Part shown: one piece after another, positions 45,068 to 55,198 of the stretch
Layout of the letters: every line of letters begins with the position of its first letter
How positions within the stretch are numbered: position 1 is the first letter of the stretch
NCBI RefSeq assembly: GCF_013403565.1
Contig: NZ_CP058627.1
Coordinates: 1,364,001 to 1,428,000, forward strand
Direction: 5' to 3'
DNA length: 64,000 bases
From: Chitinibacter bivalviorum
GTDB lineage: Bacteria; Pseudomonadota; Gammaproteobacteria; Burkholderiales; Chitinibacteraceae
Position numbers and translations under genes: made by a program
Notes under the pieces: model-generated
Database searches by the model: none
What the model saw: only the letters and a program-made list of their open reading frames with translations
Told to the model about the DNA's origin: nothing

Positions 45068-46729
45068 ATGGTCGACTTACTTTCATTCTCAAGGCTGATG
45101 TCTGAAGAACTCTCCCAAGCCCATGTGCTTGTTGCCGATGATGCACCTACGGTACGCCAGTCTATTCGTATGACTTTGGCGCAATCGGGCATTAATCGCG
45201 CAGATACGGCCAGCAGCATAGGTGAGACGCGGCGACGCTTACGTAATAGTGAGTTTGACGTCGTGCTCTGCGACTACCATTTTGGCGAAGGCATGAATGG
45301 GCAAGAGCTACTAGAAGAATTACGCCACAGTGGTGAGCTGCCGCTTTACACCATCTGGATCATGATTACCGCCGAAGCTTCGTATGAAAAAGTTGTGGCC
45401 GTCGCGGAGATCGGGCCAGATGATTACCTGATCAAACCTTTTACCAGCAAACAGCTCACGCAGCGCCTTTCTCTGGCTTGGGCGCGGAAACGGTTTTTAA
45501 AACCCATTTATGACAAAATCAACGCTGGCGATACATTAGGTGCCATCGCCGAAGCCAAATCGCTCGTCCCCAAAGCGGCAGGCTTTAGCAATGATTTGAT
45601 GCGTTTGCTCTCCTCGCTACTTCTAGAAGCTGGCAAACTAGACGAAGCGGCCAAACTTTACGAAGAAATTCTCAATCAGCGAGTTGTGCCTTGGGCCAAA
45701 CTGGGTTTGGCGCGTACGCTTTGCCGTCAGGGCAAAAAAACGCAGGCGGAAAGCTCTTTACAGGCTGCAATTGTTGAGCACGCCCAATACGTCGATGCTT
45801 ACGAAGAGCTCGCCTCGATGTATATGGCCGAAGGCCGGCTGAACGAAGCCATGGCCGTATTTGAGAAATGCCTCGCCATGACGCCAAATAATGTTGGGCG
45901 ACTACAAAAAGCGGGCAATCTGGCCAATATGCTGGGCGACTCTAGCAAAGCCAAACAATTTTTAGAGCGCGCAGTGACTTGTGGTGGTAATTCATCATTG
46001 CTGAGCGGCGAAACGGTCTTGCAGCTCGCTCTTGCTGCCCGGCGCGAAAACAATAGCTCGGATGCCGATAAATACCTGCGCATGGTGCGTGAAATTGCCA
46101 AACGAGAAGACTGCACCCGTAATCGCATTATTGATTTGCTGGCTAGTGCCGTCTATGAAGGCAAACCACAGCTACTTGAACAAATCGAAACCTACATGGC
46201 CGACCCCGAATTTGTGCTTGAAATTGCGGTCAGCTTTATCATGACGGCCGATATTGTTTGCCCAGCAACAATCGAGGGTGAGCAAGCCAGCGGCAACGCC
46301 GCCCCCTACAAATGGTTACTTCATATCGCACAGCGATTCATCACCACCAAACATATTTCGGGCATGTTAGAGAGCTCAGCCAATATGCGCCCCGTCTGGC
46401 AAAGCTTTATCCAACAGGCAGGCTCTGACATTACCGAGTTAAATAACGAAGGCGTGCAGCTCATGCTTAAATCGCAATTTCTGCCCGCCATTGAAATGCT
46501 GCTACCCATAGCTCAAAGCACCTGCAATCAACGTCTCATGCTCTCTAGCACTCACGCCATTATCAAATACCTAAAAAGCGGGGCCGAGGTAGAAAAGAAA
46601 GAGCGCGAAGCACTGCTCAATCAAGCTTATCAATTTATTGCCCGCTTAGAAGGCATGATTGATGCAGGCACATATCACAGTCTGCACCATGAAATTCAGA
46701 GCATGATTAGCCCAACCAAAGGTATGTAA
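45068..46729 (+). CDS. Response regulator with REC and TPR domains
   Basis: An N-terminal receiver domain (AHVLVADDAPTVRQSIRMTL, phosphoacceptor D in VVLCDYHFG, switch lysine in DDYLIKPFTS) is joined to tetratricopeptide repeats (LDEAAKLYEEILNQ, GRLNEAMAVFEKCLAMTPNN and others) and a helical C terminus. There is no DNA-binding or enzymatic output domain, so a protein-interaction output is inferred. Start candidates are the ATG at 45068 and the ATG at 45098 (AAGG just upstream). No histidine kinase gene is nearby, so it is an orphan. Confidence 0.88.
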   Translation: MVDLLSFSRLMSEELSQAHVLVADDAPTVRQSIRMTLAQSGINRADTASSIGETRRRLRNSEFDVVLCDYHFGEGMNGQELLEELRHSGELPLYTIWIMITAEASYEKVVAVAEIGPDDYLIKPFTSKQLTQRLSLAWARKRFLKPIYDKINAGDTLGAIAEAKSLVPKAAGFSNDLMRLLSSLLLEAGKLDEAAKLYEEILNQRVVPWAKLGLARTLCRQGKKTQAESSLQAAIVEHAQYVDAYEELASMYMAEGRLNEAMAVFEKCLAMTPNNVGRLQKAGNLANMLGDSSKAKQFLERAVTCGGNSSLLSGETVLQLALAARRENNSSDADKYLRMVREIAKREDCTRNRIIDLLASAVYEGKPQLLEQIETYMADPEFVLEIAVSFIMTADIVCPATIEGEQASGNAAPYKWLLHIAQRFITTKHISGMLESSANMRPVWQSFIQQAGSDITELNNEGVQLMLKSQFLPAIEMLLPIAQSTCNQRLMLSSTHAIIKYLKSGAEVEKKEREALLNQAYQFIARLEGMIDAGTYHSLHHEIQSMISPTKGM

Positions 46730-46739
46730 ACCCGCTGGT

Positions 46740-47222
46740 TTATTCATTAGCCACATCAACCAAAATCACCTTCAGCGCTTGCTGCAATTGGGCTGGTGTC
46801 ATCCCGACCAAAAACCCGCGCTTGCCGCCATTGAGGTAGATTTTTTCTAGCGGCAGTATGCTTTGCTGCAAATACACGGGCATGGTTTTTTTGGTGCCCA
46901 GCGGCGAAGTGCCACCCACCATATAGCCACTGTGTTTATTGGCCACCTCTGGTGCGCACGGCGTGATGGTTTTACAGCCGATAAAGCGCGCTAAATTTTT
47001 GGTGGAGACTTCACAATCACCATGCATCAAAACGACTAGTGGCTGCTTTTTCTCATCTTCCATCACCAATGTTTTGATGACGCAATGCTCATCCACACCC
47101 AACTCGCGCGCAGAAACGGCGGTGCCGCCTTTTTCTTCGTAGGCGTACAGATGCTCGGTGAAATCGATTTTATGCTGGCGCAAAACTCGGATCGCTTGCG
47201 TTACTGGCGCTTTTTCACTCAT
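46740..47222 (-). CDS. ybaK: Cys-tRNA(Pro)/Cys-tRNA(Cys) deacylase YbaK
   Basis: Editing enzyme that hydrolyses mischarged tRNA. From the ATG at 47222 it is 160 residues: HLYAYEEKGGTAVSARELGVDEHCVIKTLV, GYMVGGTSPLGTKKTMPVYL and LNGGKRGFLVGMTP. The upstream TTG at 47258 is not needed. It converges with the REC-TPR gene, 10 bases apart. Confidence 0.95.
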   Translation of the reverse strand: MSEKAPVTQAIRVLRQHKIDFTEHLYAYEEKGGTAVSARELGVDEHCVIKTLVMEDEKKQPLVVLMHGDCEVSTKNLARFIGCKTITPCAPEVANKHSGYMVGGTSPLGTKKTMPVYLQQSILPLEKIYLNGGKRGFLVGMTPAQLQQALKVILVDVANE

Positions 47223-47284
47223 GACAAGACTCGCAATCGGGCTTAAAATACCCGACAAATATACTCAAGAATTAAGGTTTCAAA

Positions 47285-48742
47285 ATGGCCTACACCTTGG
47301 CGCAATTGCCGATCACACCGCGATTTACTCGTCTTCATTCGCGCTTTTGGACGCCAACGCCCTCGACCCCAATGCCTGCGCCGCATATTGTCGCGCTCAA
47401 TACCGCCTTGGCCGAGCAACTGGGCATTGATGTCGAAAATGACGACGAGCTCGCCCATTATCTGGTCGGCAATCGTTTGCCGCAAGACAGTGCGCCATCG
47501 GCCAGCGTGTATTCAGGGCATCAATTTGGTGTGAATGTCCCGCAACTCGGCGATGGCCGCGCATTATTGATCGCCGAATTTACCGACCCGAATGGCACAC
47601 ATTGGGAAATGCAACTAAAAGGTGCAGGCCCGACACCCTACTCGCGTCGCGGCGATGGTCGGGCAGTATTGCGCTCCAGCATCAGAGAATACCTTGCTTC
47701 TGAGGCATTACACCACCTGGGTATCCCTAGTAATCGCGCATTAGCGATCGGTGGTTCGCCACAGACCGTCTGGCGCGAAACCCGCGAAACTGCGGCGGTG
47801 GTGACACGGCTGGCACCAACCTTTGTCCGCTTTGGTCATTTTGAATACTACTTTTACCAAGGCGAACCCGAACGTATTACTGAGCTGGCCGACTGGGTCA
47901 TCACCCACCATTATCCCGCCTGTCAGCAGCAAACCAATCCCTATCTCGCCCTACTGAATGCCGTCATTGAGCGAACTGCAACACTGATCGCCCAGTGGCA
48001 GGCGGTTGGTTTTTGTCATGGCGTCATGAATACCGACAATATGTCAATTTTGGGGCTAACGATTGATTATGGGCCGTTTGGCTTTTTGGATGGTTTTGAT
48101 GCGGGCCATATCTGCAATCACTCGGACGATGCAGGGCGCTATGCCTACAATCAACAACCGCAAATCGGGCTATGGAATCTGCATTGCCTGGCGCAAGCCT
48201 TGTTGCCTTTGGTGGCTAAAGACGATCTATTGGCGGCGCTGGGTCAGTACCAAAGCCAATTTGAAACCGCATTTGCCGAACAATTACGCGGCAAGCTCGG
48301 CTTTACTCGCTGGCAGGAAGACGACTGGACGCTGGTGACTGATTTATTCGAGCTGATGCAAGCGGCACATACCGACTGGACAATCTTCTGGCGCACCCTA
48401 TCACACTGGGTTGCGCGACAAAACACCGACGAATTACGCGACTTACTGCTCGATCGCCCCGCATTTGATCAATGGCTCGCGCGCTATAGTGAGCGGATTT
48501 GCGACGATGGTCTCAGCCCGCAGCAGCGCAGCCAATCCATGTTAGCGTGCAATCCCAAATATATATTGCGCAACCATCTAGCTCAAATCGCCATCGATCA
48601 GGCCGAAAAAGGCGATTTTAGTGAAGTCGATCGCTTGTTTGCTTGCCTTTGCCGCCCATTTGATGAGCAAAGCGAATACGATCATTACGCCAAACTGCCG
48701 CCAAGCTGGGTCAAAGAATTATCCGTTAGTTGCTCATCTTGA
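47285..48742 (+). CDS. selO: Protein adenylyltransferase SelO (YdiU family)
   Basis: Pseudokinase-fold enzyme that transfers AMP to proteins, linked to redox regulation. The 485 residues show YSGHQFGVNVPQLGDGRALLIAE, QLKGAGPTPYSRRGDGRAVLRSSIREYLASEA-type core and GVMNTDNMSILGLTIDYGPFGFLD. The typical C-terminal redox CxxU/CxxC is not present as such, though the protein ends VSCSS. It is divergent from ybaK. Confidence 0.94.
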   Translation: MAYTLAQLPITPRFTRLHSRFWTPTPSTPMPAPHIVALNTALAEQLGIDVENDDELAHYLVGNRLPQDSAPSASVYSGHQFGVNVPQLGDGRALLIAEFTDPNGTHWEMQLKGAGPTPYSRRGDGRAVLRSSIREYLASEALHHLGIPSNRALAIGGSPQTVWRETRETAAVVTRLAPTFVRFGHFEYYFYQGEPERITELADWVITHHYPACQQQTNPYLALLNAVIERTATLIAQWQAVGFCHGVMNTDNMSILGLTIDYGPFGFLDGFDAGHICNHSDDAGRYAYNQQPQIGLWNLHCLAQALLPLVAKDDLLAALGQYQSQFETAFAEQLRGKLGFTRWQEDDWTLVTDLFELMQAAHTDWTIFWRTLSHWVARQNTDELRDLLLDRPAFDQWLARYSERICDDGLSPQQRSQSMLACNPKYILRNHLAQIAIDQAEKGDFSEVDRLFACLCRPFDEQSEYDHYAKLPPSWVKELSVSCSS

Positions 48743-48863
48743 AAATAAAGCTGAGCTTGTCATTTTATTTTCATATTTTCTGATCTAAGGCCAAAAAGCG
48801 CCGTGAATAATGGGGGGGTTTCTGCGATAATCCGCCCCATCTTCATTCCTTCACGAGCATTGT

Positions 48864-50336
48864 ATGCTTGATCTTTTTTCCGACATGGAATTAACCGCCG
48901 CGCTGATGCTCGGGCTGGCCTTATTCTTTGTTCTTGCGTACGAATTTATTAACGGTTTCCACGATACCGCCAATGCAGTTGCGACGGTCATCTACACCAA
49001 AGCCATGCCAGCCCATTTGGCGGTGATTGGCTCTGGTATTTTCAATTTCTTAGGCGTGATGCTGGGCGGTTTGGGTGTGGCCTACGCCATTGTGCATTTA
49101 CTGCCAGTTGATTTGTTGCTCAATGTGGGTGTTGGTCATGGCCTGTATATGGTGTATGCCCTACTCGCCGCGGCCATTATCTGGAATCTGGGTACTTGGT
49201 ACTTGGGTATTCCAGCATCTAGCTCACACACGCTGATTGGCTCAATCATGGGCGTGGGTATTGCCAATGCGCTGATGAATAATCAGTACTGGCTCTCTGG
49301 CATCAATACCAAAAAAGCGATCGATATTCTGCTTTCGTTGTTGATTTCTCCGACAGTTGGTCTGGTGATGGCGGGTCTAATGCTCCTGGCGCTGAAAAAA
49401 TGGCGCCCCGACTCGCGTATGCACATGACGCCGGAAGAGCGCAAAAACACGGATGGCAAAAAACATCCACCGTTCTGGACGCGCACCACGCTGATCGCCT
49501 CGGCGATGGGGATGAGTTTTGCCCACGGCTCTAACGATGGCCAAAAAGGTATTGGCTTATTGATGCTGGTCTTGATTGGCTTGGCACCGGCTAAATTTGC
49601 GCTGGATATCGAAAGCACCTCGTACCAAATCGAGCGCACCGTCGATGCTGCCAAACACATGGGCGAGTTTTACGAAAGCAATCGTGACCGCCTCAATGGC
49701 TCGCTCGATCTCAGCTACAACAGCGATCACCCGCTGCCGGTGTTATTCAAATGTGAATCGGCCAGCACCTTGCCTGCGATTTCAACGCTGGTGGAAAAAC
49801 TCAACAGCGTCAAAAGCTATGAATCACTGAGTGGCGAAGATCGTCGCGTAGTACGCCGCATCCTCTTGTGTCTAGATGACACCGCGAAAAAAGCGAGCAA
49901 GCTCGATATTCTGTCGAAGAAAGAAAAAGCCGATCTCGATCGCCTGCGTAAAGACCTGAGCGCCACCACTGAATACGCCCCACAATGGGTCATCGTGGCG
50001 GTAGCACTGGCCTTGGGCTTGGGCACGATGGTGGGTTGGAAGCGCATCGTACTGACTGTGGGCGAAAAAATCGGCAATAAAGGCATGACTTATTCGCAAG
50101 GTAACGCCGCCCAATTAACCGCAGCCGCTGCCATTGGCGTGGCAAGCTGGACGGGGATGCCGGTGTCCACCACGCATATTCTGTCATCAGCCGTTGCCGG
50201 TACGATGATCGCCAATAAGAGCGGGCTGCAAGGCGGCACGGTCAAATCGATCGTGATTGCTTGGGTACTCACCCTGCCAGCCACGATGCTATTGTCGGGC
50301 GGATTATTCTGGGCTGCCAGTGTGCTGTTTGCTTAA
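48864..50336 (+). CDS. Inorganic phosphate transporter, Pit family
   Basis: Inner-membrane phosphate:cation symporter. The 490 residues have two repeats of the Pit signature (FINGFHDTANAVATVI near residue 29 and MSFAHGSNDGQKGIG near 215), about ten membrane helices, and a cytoplasmic insert of roughly 130 residues between the halves (DIESTSYQIERTVDAAKHMGEFYESN to LRKDLSATTEYAP). E. coli PitA has a similar size. The insert is typical of PitA-type members. Confidence 0.93.
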   Translation: MLDLFSDMELTAALMLGLALFFVLAYEFINGFHDTANAVATVIYTKAMPAHLAVIGSGIFNFLGVMLGGLGVAYAIVHLLPVDLLLNVGVGHGLYMVYALLAAAIIWNLGTWYLGIPASSSHTLIGSIMGVGIANALMNNQYWLSGINTKKAIDILLSLLISPTVGLVMAGLMLLALKKWRPDSRMHMTPEERKNTDGKKHPPFWTRTTLIASAMGMSFAHGSNDGQKGIGLLMLVLIGLAPAKFALDIESTSYQIERTVDAAKHMGEFYESNRDRLNGSLDLSYNSDHPLPVLFKCESASTLPAISTLVEKLNSVKSYESLSGEDRRVVRRILLCLDDTAKKASKLDILSKKEKADLDRLRKDLSATTEYAPQWVIVAVALALGLGTMVGWKRIVLTVGEKIGNKGMTYSQGNAAQLTAAAAIGVASWTGMPVSTTHILSSAVAGTMIANKSGLQGGTVKSIVIAWVLTLPATMLLSGGLFWAASVLFA

Positions 50337-50374
50337 ACCATTGCTTGATCTAGTTTGAAGCAGACGTCATCAAG

Positions 50375-50402
50375 AAAACCCGCGCTAGCCGCGGGTTTTT
50401 TA
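50375..50402 (+). terminator. Intrinsic terminator
   Basis: AAAACCCGCG-CTAG-CCGCGGGTTTTTT, after the Pit gene. Confidence 0.92.
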
Positions 50403-50494
50403 CGCCCGACCGCCAAGATCTACCCCACCGAAACTACCTCTCAATTCCCGTACATCGCGTAAAATGCCCTACCCTGCGCTTTTGATGCTCTCAC

Positions 50495-50851
50495 ATGTCC
50501 GCTGATCTTGTTTTATCCATTCCGCCAGCCATTGATCTGGCCAAAAATCCGGCCGAGTTGGGCGATTACATTCGCACCGAGCTTCATCAGCTACACGCCG
50601 CACTCGATTTGATCGTGAATGAGCAAGACGAGCTCGCCCTGCTCGATCAACTGATTTTGGGCGACATCACCGTGGGCGCTGATCAGATCGTGATCGAATA
50701 CCAAGTGTGCTTTAGCAGCTACCACGCCTGCCGCAATCTGCAATACAGCGATTGCGAACACCGTAGCCTGCGCGGTGTGCGGCAAGGCAATACGCTCAGC
50801 TTCAAACCCTACACGCCACCGCCATGCCGCTCGACTGCGGATGAGTTCTAA
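50495..50851 (+). CDS. Hypothetical protein
   Basis: A 118-residue unrecognised protein with an acidic helical first half (DLAKNPAELGDYIRTELHQLHAALDLIVNEQDEL) and a Cys/Tyr-rich second half (VCFSSYHACRNLQYSDCEH). Placement between a terminator and ydjM and codon use like the neighbours support it as real. Bases 50852-51094 after it hold nothing I can assign. Confidence 0.55.
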   Translation: MSADLVLSIPPAIDLAKNPAELGDYIRTELHQLHAALDLIVNEQDELALLDQLILGDITVGADQIVIEYQVCFSSYHACRNLQYSDCEHRSLRGVRQGNTLSFKPYTPPPCRSTADEF

Positions 50852-51094
50852 ACAATACAGCCCAGGGTATCAATACCAAAGCTATATTCAACTTGATGTT
50901 GTTAGCAATACCCAGCCATGCACAGCAAATAATGGGCATACACCTTACAAAATAAGCTGTACTGCCAGCAAAAATCAGCATGCTGCGCAACTTCCTTACA
51001 CGCAGCGCGTATTTTCTGGTATCTTCTCTGCCCCCCCAATGTTTTCAAGGGTTTTGCGCACTTTATCGCTGCGCCCAGCCCAGTAGGTACGCCC

Positions 51095-51688
51095 ATGATG
51101 GCCCGCACCCACATTGCATTTGCTTCCCTGATGATGGTGGCGTGCAGTGTCGGCATTTTGCAGCGCATGCCGCAATTACACGAAGTCGCCATTGCTGGCG
51201 CAGCGGGCTTACTGCCCGATCTGGATCACCCGAAATCCACTTTTGGGCGCATCGTGCCGTACATCTCGACCCCGCTGGCCGCGATTTTTGGCCATCGCGG
51301 CTTTACGCATTCGATCCTGATGGTGGTGGCGATGGTGTATCTCTTGCTGACCTACCATCACAATCACAATTGGCCAGTTTTACCGCTGGTGGTTGGCTAT
51401 CTCTCGCACATTATCGGCGATATGCTCACGCCCTCGGGTGTGCCACTACTATGGCCAGTACGGCAGAAATTTTCGCTTAATTTATTTAAAGCCGATGGCC
51501 CGATGGAGCAATTGATTTATCGGCTCTGCTGGGTCGGTATTGGCTATTTTCTGTGGGTCGCTTTCGAGCGCCCTGGCGAAATCTGGTTGCAGCCGCTGCA
51601 AGCCCACCTCGAAACCCAGCTCTGGCAGCTTTTTGCGCACAGCAAAGTCTTTGTCGTGCAATGGGTCGAACGCCTCGCCGCGACCTAA
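51095..51688 (+). CDS. YdjM-like inner-membrane metal-dependent hydrolase
   Basis: 197 residues of the DUF457/YdjM family: MMARTHIAFASLMM, the metal-binding LLPDLDHPKSTFGR and HRGFTHSILMVVAMVYLLL, then HIIGDMLTPSGVPLLWP. Four membrane segments are visible. In E. coli ydjM is LexA-regulated; no LexA box was recognised here. Confidence 0.9.
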   Translation: MMARTHIAFASLMMVACSVGILQRMPQLHEVAIAGAAGLLPDLDHPKSTFGRIVPYISTPLAAIFGHRGFTHSILMVVAMVYLLLTYHHNHNWPVLPLVVGYLSHIIGDMLTPSGVPLLWPVRQKFSLNLFKADGPMEQLIYRLCWVGIGYFLWVAFERPGEIWLQPLQAHLETQLWQLFAHSKVFVVQWVERLAAT

Positions 51689-51855
51689 ACTGCCGCGCGC
51701 CAATACACAATGACAAATAGGTATTAAGCCACATATTTAGCACGTACTTTTATACTGAGTATGCCGATTGAATTGAATAAAATGTAATTGTCATCTAGCC
51801 AAATTGATTCGGCAGAGATGCTAGCTACTATTTCAAATCACAATGGAGCGCAAAT

Positions 51856-52140
51856 ATGTCGGCAATTAAAATTTTAAATCCCAAAGAAATTCGCAAACAA
51901 CTCGGGATGAATCAGCAAGAATTTTGGAGCAAAATTGGCGTTACGCAAAGCGGTGGCTCACGCTATGAAAGCGGCCGTAATATGCCAAAGCCAGTCAATG
52001 AATTATTGCGCGTAGTGCATTTAGAAGGCATTGATTTAGCCCAATTGCGTAAAGAGGAATTACAGGCCATTCAATATCTACGCCAAAATCAGCCCGAGTT
52101 ATTAGAAGAAATTATCGAGAAAGCCGAAGCAATGGATTAA
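51856..52140 (+). CDS. XRE-type helix-turn-helix regulator
   Basis: 94 residues with a helix-turn-helix (KEIRKQLGMNQQEFWSKIGVTQSGGSRYESG as the two helices and turn) and a C-terminal helical tail (ELLEEIIEKAEAMD). It resembles NadS/antitoxin-like single-domain regulators, but no toxin partner is adjacent. It ends at a terminator. Confidence 0.85.
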   Translation: MSAIKILNPKEIRKQLGMNQQEFWSKIGVTQSGGSRYESGRNMPKPVNELLRVVHLEGIDLAQLRKEELQAIQYLRQNQPELLEEIIEKAEAMD

Positions 52141-52164
52141 TTCGATTTTCCACTCTCGATAATT

Positions 52165-52202
52165 AAAAGCCCAATTCAGATCGACGCTGAATTGGGCTTT
52201 GT
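52165..52202. terminator. Bidirectional intrinsic terminator
   Basis: AAAAGCCCAATTCAG-ATCGACG-CTGAATTGGGCTTT, between the XRE gene and the convergent hydrolase gene. Confidence 0.93.
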
Positions 52203-52214
52203 CATTTGGGCCCG

Positions 52215-52970
52215 CTATGTCGCTTGCGAGATCACCCACTGTGCCACAGTGTTGGCCAATAACCGCCGATGCCCGATCTGAGCAAACACATGATCGGCCG
52301 CATCTATCTGCGCAAAGCTCGCCCCCGCAATCTGCTGCGCCAACGCCGCCGAGTCCGCTACCGGCACCACCGCATCGAGCTCGCCATGCACAATCAGCAG
52401 CGGCAGCATGATTTGATCCAACCGTGCCCATGCGTCAAACGACGCCAGCTCGCTCAGCAAAGGCATACCAACCTCCATCCCCAGTAAATCAAACCCACCG
52501 TGCGGCAAAGGCTTGGCGATAGCAGCCGCTTGCTGCGGCACGACCTCGGTAATATTGAGCGCCGGCGCGATCGCGCACAGCGAAGTCACCGCCGCTAGCA
52601 AGTCACGCGGTGCACGCGCCAAAGTATGCAAAGCCACCAAGCCGCCCATACTAAAGCCCAGCACATGCAAGCGCAGCTGCGGGTACAGCACACGCAATTG
52701 CGTAATCAGAAACTCAGTCACCGCGATCTGCTGCGCCACCGTCATCTGCGCAAATTCACCATCACTTTCGCCGCAACCGGGAAAATCAAAGCGAAAACTC
52801 GCCAGATTTTGCGCCTCCCACTGGCGCGACAGATCGACAAACAGATAGGTAAACTCGATACGGCTACCCGTAAAGCCATGCAGCATCAGCACCGCATCGC
52901 TGGCCCCAGCGGGAATATGGGCGCTACCGATTAAATCGAGGCCATTCCAGTTCAGTTTTAGGGTATCCAT
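52215..52970 (-). CDS. Alpha/beta hydrolase
   Basis: 251 residues with the HGFTGSRIEF oxyanion-loop region, nucleophile serine in LGFSMGGLVAL, aspartate in GELDAVVPV and histidine in AADHVF. It resembles cinnamoyl-esterase-like and YqiA/YfhR-type hydrolases; substrate unknown. Bases 52971-53118 upstream hold nothing clear. Confidence 0.88.
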   Translation of the reverse strand: MDTLKLNWNGLDLIGSAHIPAGASDAVLMLHGFTGSRIEFTYLFVDLSRQWEAQNLASFRFDFPGCGESDGEFAQMTVAQQIAVTEFLITQLRVLYPQLRLHVLGFSMGGLVALHTLARAPRDLLAAVTSLCAIAPALNITEVVPQQAAAIAKPLPHGGFDLLGMEVGMPLLSELASFDAWARLDQIMLPLLIVHGELDAVVPVADSAALAQQIAGASFAQIDAADHVFAQIGHRRLLANTVAQWVISQAT

Positions 52971-53118
52971 GATGGGGTCCTTGTTGAGTATTGTTTGGTA
53001 ATCAGCATGGGTATCTTACTAAAATTCAAGAAAATAGTAATCCCTAGGGGCATACTTGGCTGGGTATCTAAGCAGCTTCTTTAGCCACCAATATGCATAT
53101 TGTTTTTGCTAAGCGTGA

Positions 53119-53187
53119 TTTGCCTGCTGCGCAGGCGGTGAACCGGCCGTTTCGCCGGCCAAACGAGTTAGGGGTGGGTCTTGCCCC
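53119..53187. repeat. Structured repeat copy B, left part (interrupted by IS4)
   Basis: Matches 10304-10372 with one difference, in a triloop (GCCTGC-TGC-GCAGGC here, TAC in copy A). Its last 11 bases are the target duplication GGTCTTGCCCC (53177-53187). Confidence 0.8.
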
Positions 53188-54601
53188 CACTGCCGCGAAA
53201 ATAAGCCTTTCCCAGGTCGCCCGATCATGGCATTATGTGTTATCTTATTGTTTTATATAACTAATAGACTATGAATCCGACCCTCCCTATATTCCAAATC
53301 AATCTATAAAATCCAGCAGTTACTTCATTCTCTTGAATTTCGTTCCCGCCACCGTCAACGCCCGCAAGATTTCACTCGCAACACCACTTTTACCTTTCCA
53401 CGCGTAGCGGGCATTTTGCTCGCTGGACTTCAGCAATCTTTGCAAGTCGAAGTCGATCAGTTCTTTGATCATTTGGATCTGCCTGATGGCCGTTTACCCA
53501 ATGACGACGCCTTTCGAATGGCGCGTAAGAAGCTCAAAGAGTCTGCTTATATCGAGCTGCGCGACCAAATCAACCATGATTTACCAAGCGATTTGGCTCA
53601 ACGTTGGCATAGCTGGAGAATCATTGCCGCCGACTCAACCACTTTGTATTTGCCCAACCATGCAGATATTCGCAAGCCTGAACACTTCAATGTTTATGAT
53701 GGCGCAAATGCGCCCCCTTATTCCTTGGCACGTGCTGCCGCCTTGTGCGAAACCAGTACTGGATTGATTCTGTGTGCGGATCTTGATGCCGATCGCGTCA
53801 GCGAGCGTGAGCTGCTGCTCCGGCAGTTACCCATCCTCAAACAAGACGATTTATTGGTGCTTGATCGAGGCTATCCTGCGCATTGGCTGTTTGCCTTGCT
53901 GCTTGAACGCCAACAAGCGTTTTGTATGCGACTCTATAGCTCGTCCTACAATCCACTGGTCACCGCCTTTGCGCGCTCAGATCGGATGAGCGAAGTCATC
54001 ACCATTACACCTAATCGAGCGCAATATAAGTCCTTCAATACTCATGGTATTGCCATTAAACCCTTTAAAATCAGGCTGGTTAAGGTGATACTTCAGTCGG
54101 GTATGATCGAAATACTGGCCACATCGCTCTTAAATGAAGTGCAGTATCCTCACGCGGAATTTGCCGCGCTCTATCACCGTCGTTGGCGAATTGAAGAGGC
54201 ATTCCGCAATCTCAAGTGCCGCTTAAAGCTGGAACAATTTGGTGGTGAAACCCCACTGGCTGTACGACAGGAGTTTCATGCCGCCATTTTGTTACATAAT
54301 CTGGCGAGTCTAGCTTGTGAAGATGCATTGCGAGCATTGCCTGCAGAGCAGCAGGCCTTATTTCATGCCAATTTAAGTTACGCCGCTTCGCAACTGCGAC
54401 ACCAGTTGCCTCGCTTGTTGAGTGACCCTAAGCGGTTTGGTGCCTTGTTCGATAAAATAATTGTCTTATTAATCAAGCAAGTCGAACGATTACGCCCCGA
54501 TAGATCTGGCCCCCCACGCAATCCAAGTCGCATTAAGCCTCGCTATCACCGAGCCTACAAGTGATTGAATATGAAAGAATTAGCTTATTTTCGCGGCAGT
54601 G
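53188..54601 (+). mobile_element. IS4-family insertion sequence, copy B
   Basis: 1,414 bp, same ends and the same 11-bp duplication (53177-53187, 54602-54612) as copy A; the offset between copies is a constant 42,815 bases from left flank to right end. It occupies the same base of the same palindrome as copy A. Confidence 0.93.
53416..54564 (+). CDS. IS4-family DDE transposase, copy B
   Basis: Protein identical to copy A (382 residues from the TTG), with the same DDE and Y-2-R-3-E-6-K residues. The same apparent frameshift is present: ATG at 53271 opens 12 codons in a different frame. Sharing of the defect by both copies means that it predates the latest copying or is functional. Confidence 0.85.
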   Translation: MLAGLQQSLQVEVDQFFDHLDLPDGRLPNDDAFRMARKKLKESAYIELRDQINHDLPSDLAQRWHSWRIIAADSTTLYLPNHADIRKPEHFNVYDGANAPPYSLARAAALCETSTGLILCADLDADRVSERELLLRQLPILKQDDLLVLDRGYPAHWLFALLLERQQAFCMRLYSSSYNPLVTAFARSDRMSEVITITPNRAQYKSFNTHGIAIKPFKIRLVKVILQSGMIEILATSLLNEVQYPHAEFAALYHRRWRIEEAFRNLKCRLKLEQFGGETPLAVRQEFHAAILLHNLASLACEDALRALPAEQQALFHANLSYAASQLRHQLPRLLSDPKRFGALFDKIIVLLIKQVERLRPDRSGPPRNPSRIKPRYHRAYK

Positions 54602-55070
54602 GGTCTTGCCCCACCCCTAACAACCCCAGCGCGCCCGATCGACGCGAAACCCCGCTTGAAAAAGCCACGGCGAGGCGCCGCCACAACTCGCGTTGCGCTA
54701 CCGTCGCAACGCTCAAACACGACGCGGCTTAAAACCTCGCCGTGACTTTTTCAAACGGCGCGGCTCCACGGGCAATCTGTGCTAATTAGTCAGGGGTATA
54801 TCAGGCAAAGCATTATCAGGATTAACTCCCTAGGCAACACATAGGCATGTATATACAACGATGGTTGAGCGACGGTTTTGAATTCCCCTGTCATCAAGCC
54901 GAGCGAGGAACAAGCGGTTCGGGGTTTCGGCGAGGACTGTTTGAGGCCGCAGGCCGAGTTCCGCAGCCGCCGAATCGATTGTCCGCAGCGAGGGCATTTT
55001 GCGCAGCAAAACTTGATGAGGGGTCGCCTTTGGGGTGAAGGGGTATTTGGCGAAGCAAATACCCCTTCCC
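54602..55070. repeat. Structured repeat copy B, right part with variable-stem hairpins
   Basis: Contains no convincing gene. Hairpins in order: 20-base stem 54656-54675 with 54735-54754 (19 of 20 paired) around GCGTTGCG/CGCAACGC; TTCGGCG/CGCCGAA near 54925-54974; TTTTGC-GCA-GCAAAA (54997-55011); GAAGGGGTATTTG-GCGAAG-CAAATACCCCTTC (55037-55068). The linkers GCGAGGAACAAGCGG, GATTGTCCGCAGCGAGGG and GGGGTCGCCTTT match copy A. Bases 55071-55198 have a further short palindrome near CCGC/GCGG and no gene. Confidence 0.85.
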
Positions 55071-55198
55071 GTTAGCGCGGCGGAACGCGCATTGAAACAT
55101 CGCGCCAACGGCGCATAAAACAAAAACCGCCAGAATCAATCCAGCGGTTTCATGCGTACGATTACGCTTCGCTAATCGTACCTACAGCTCTAATTTGG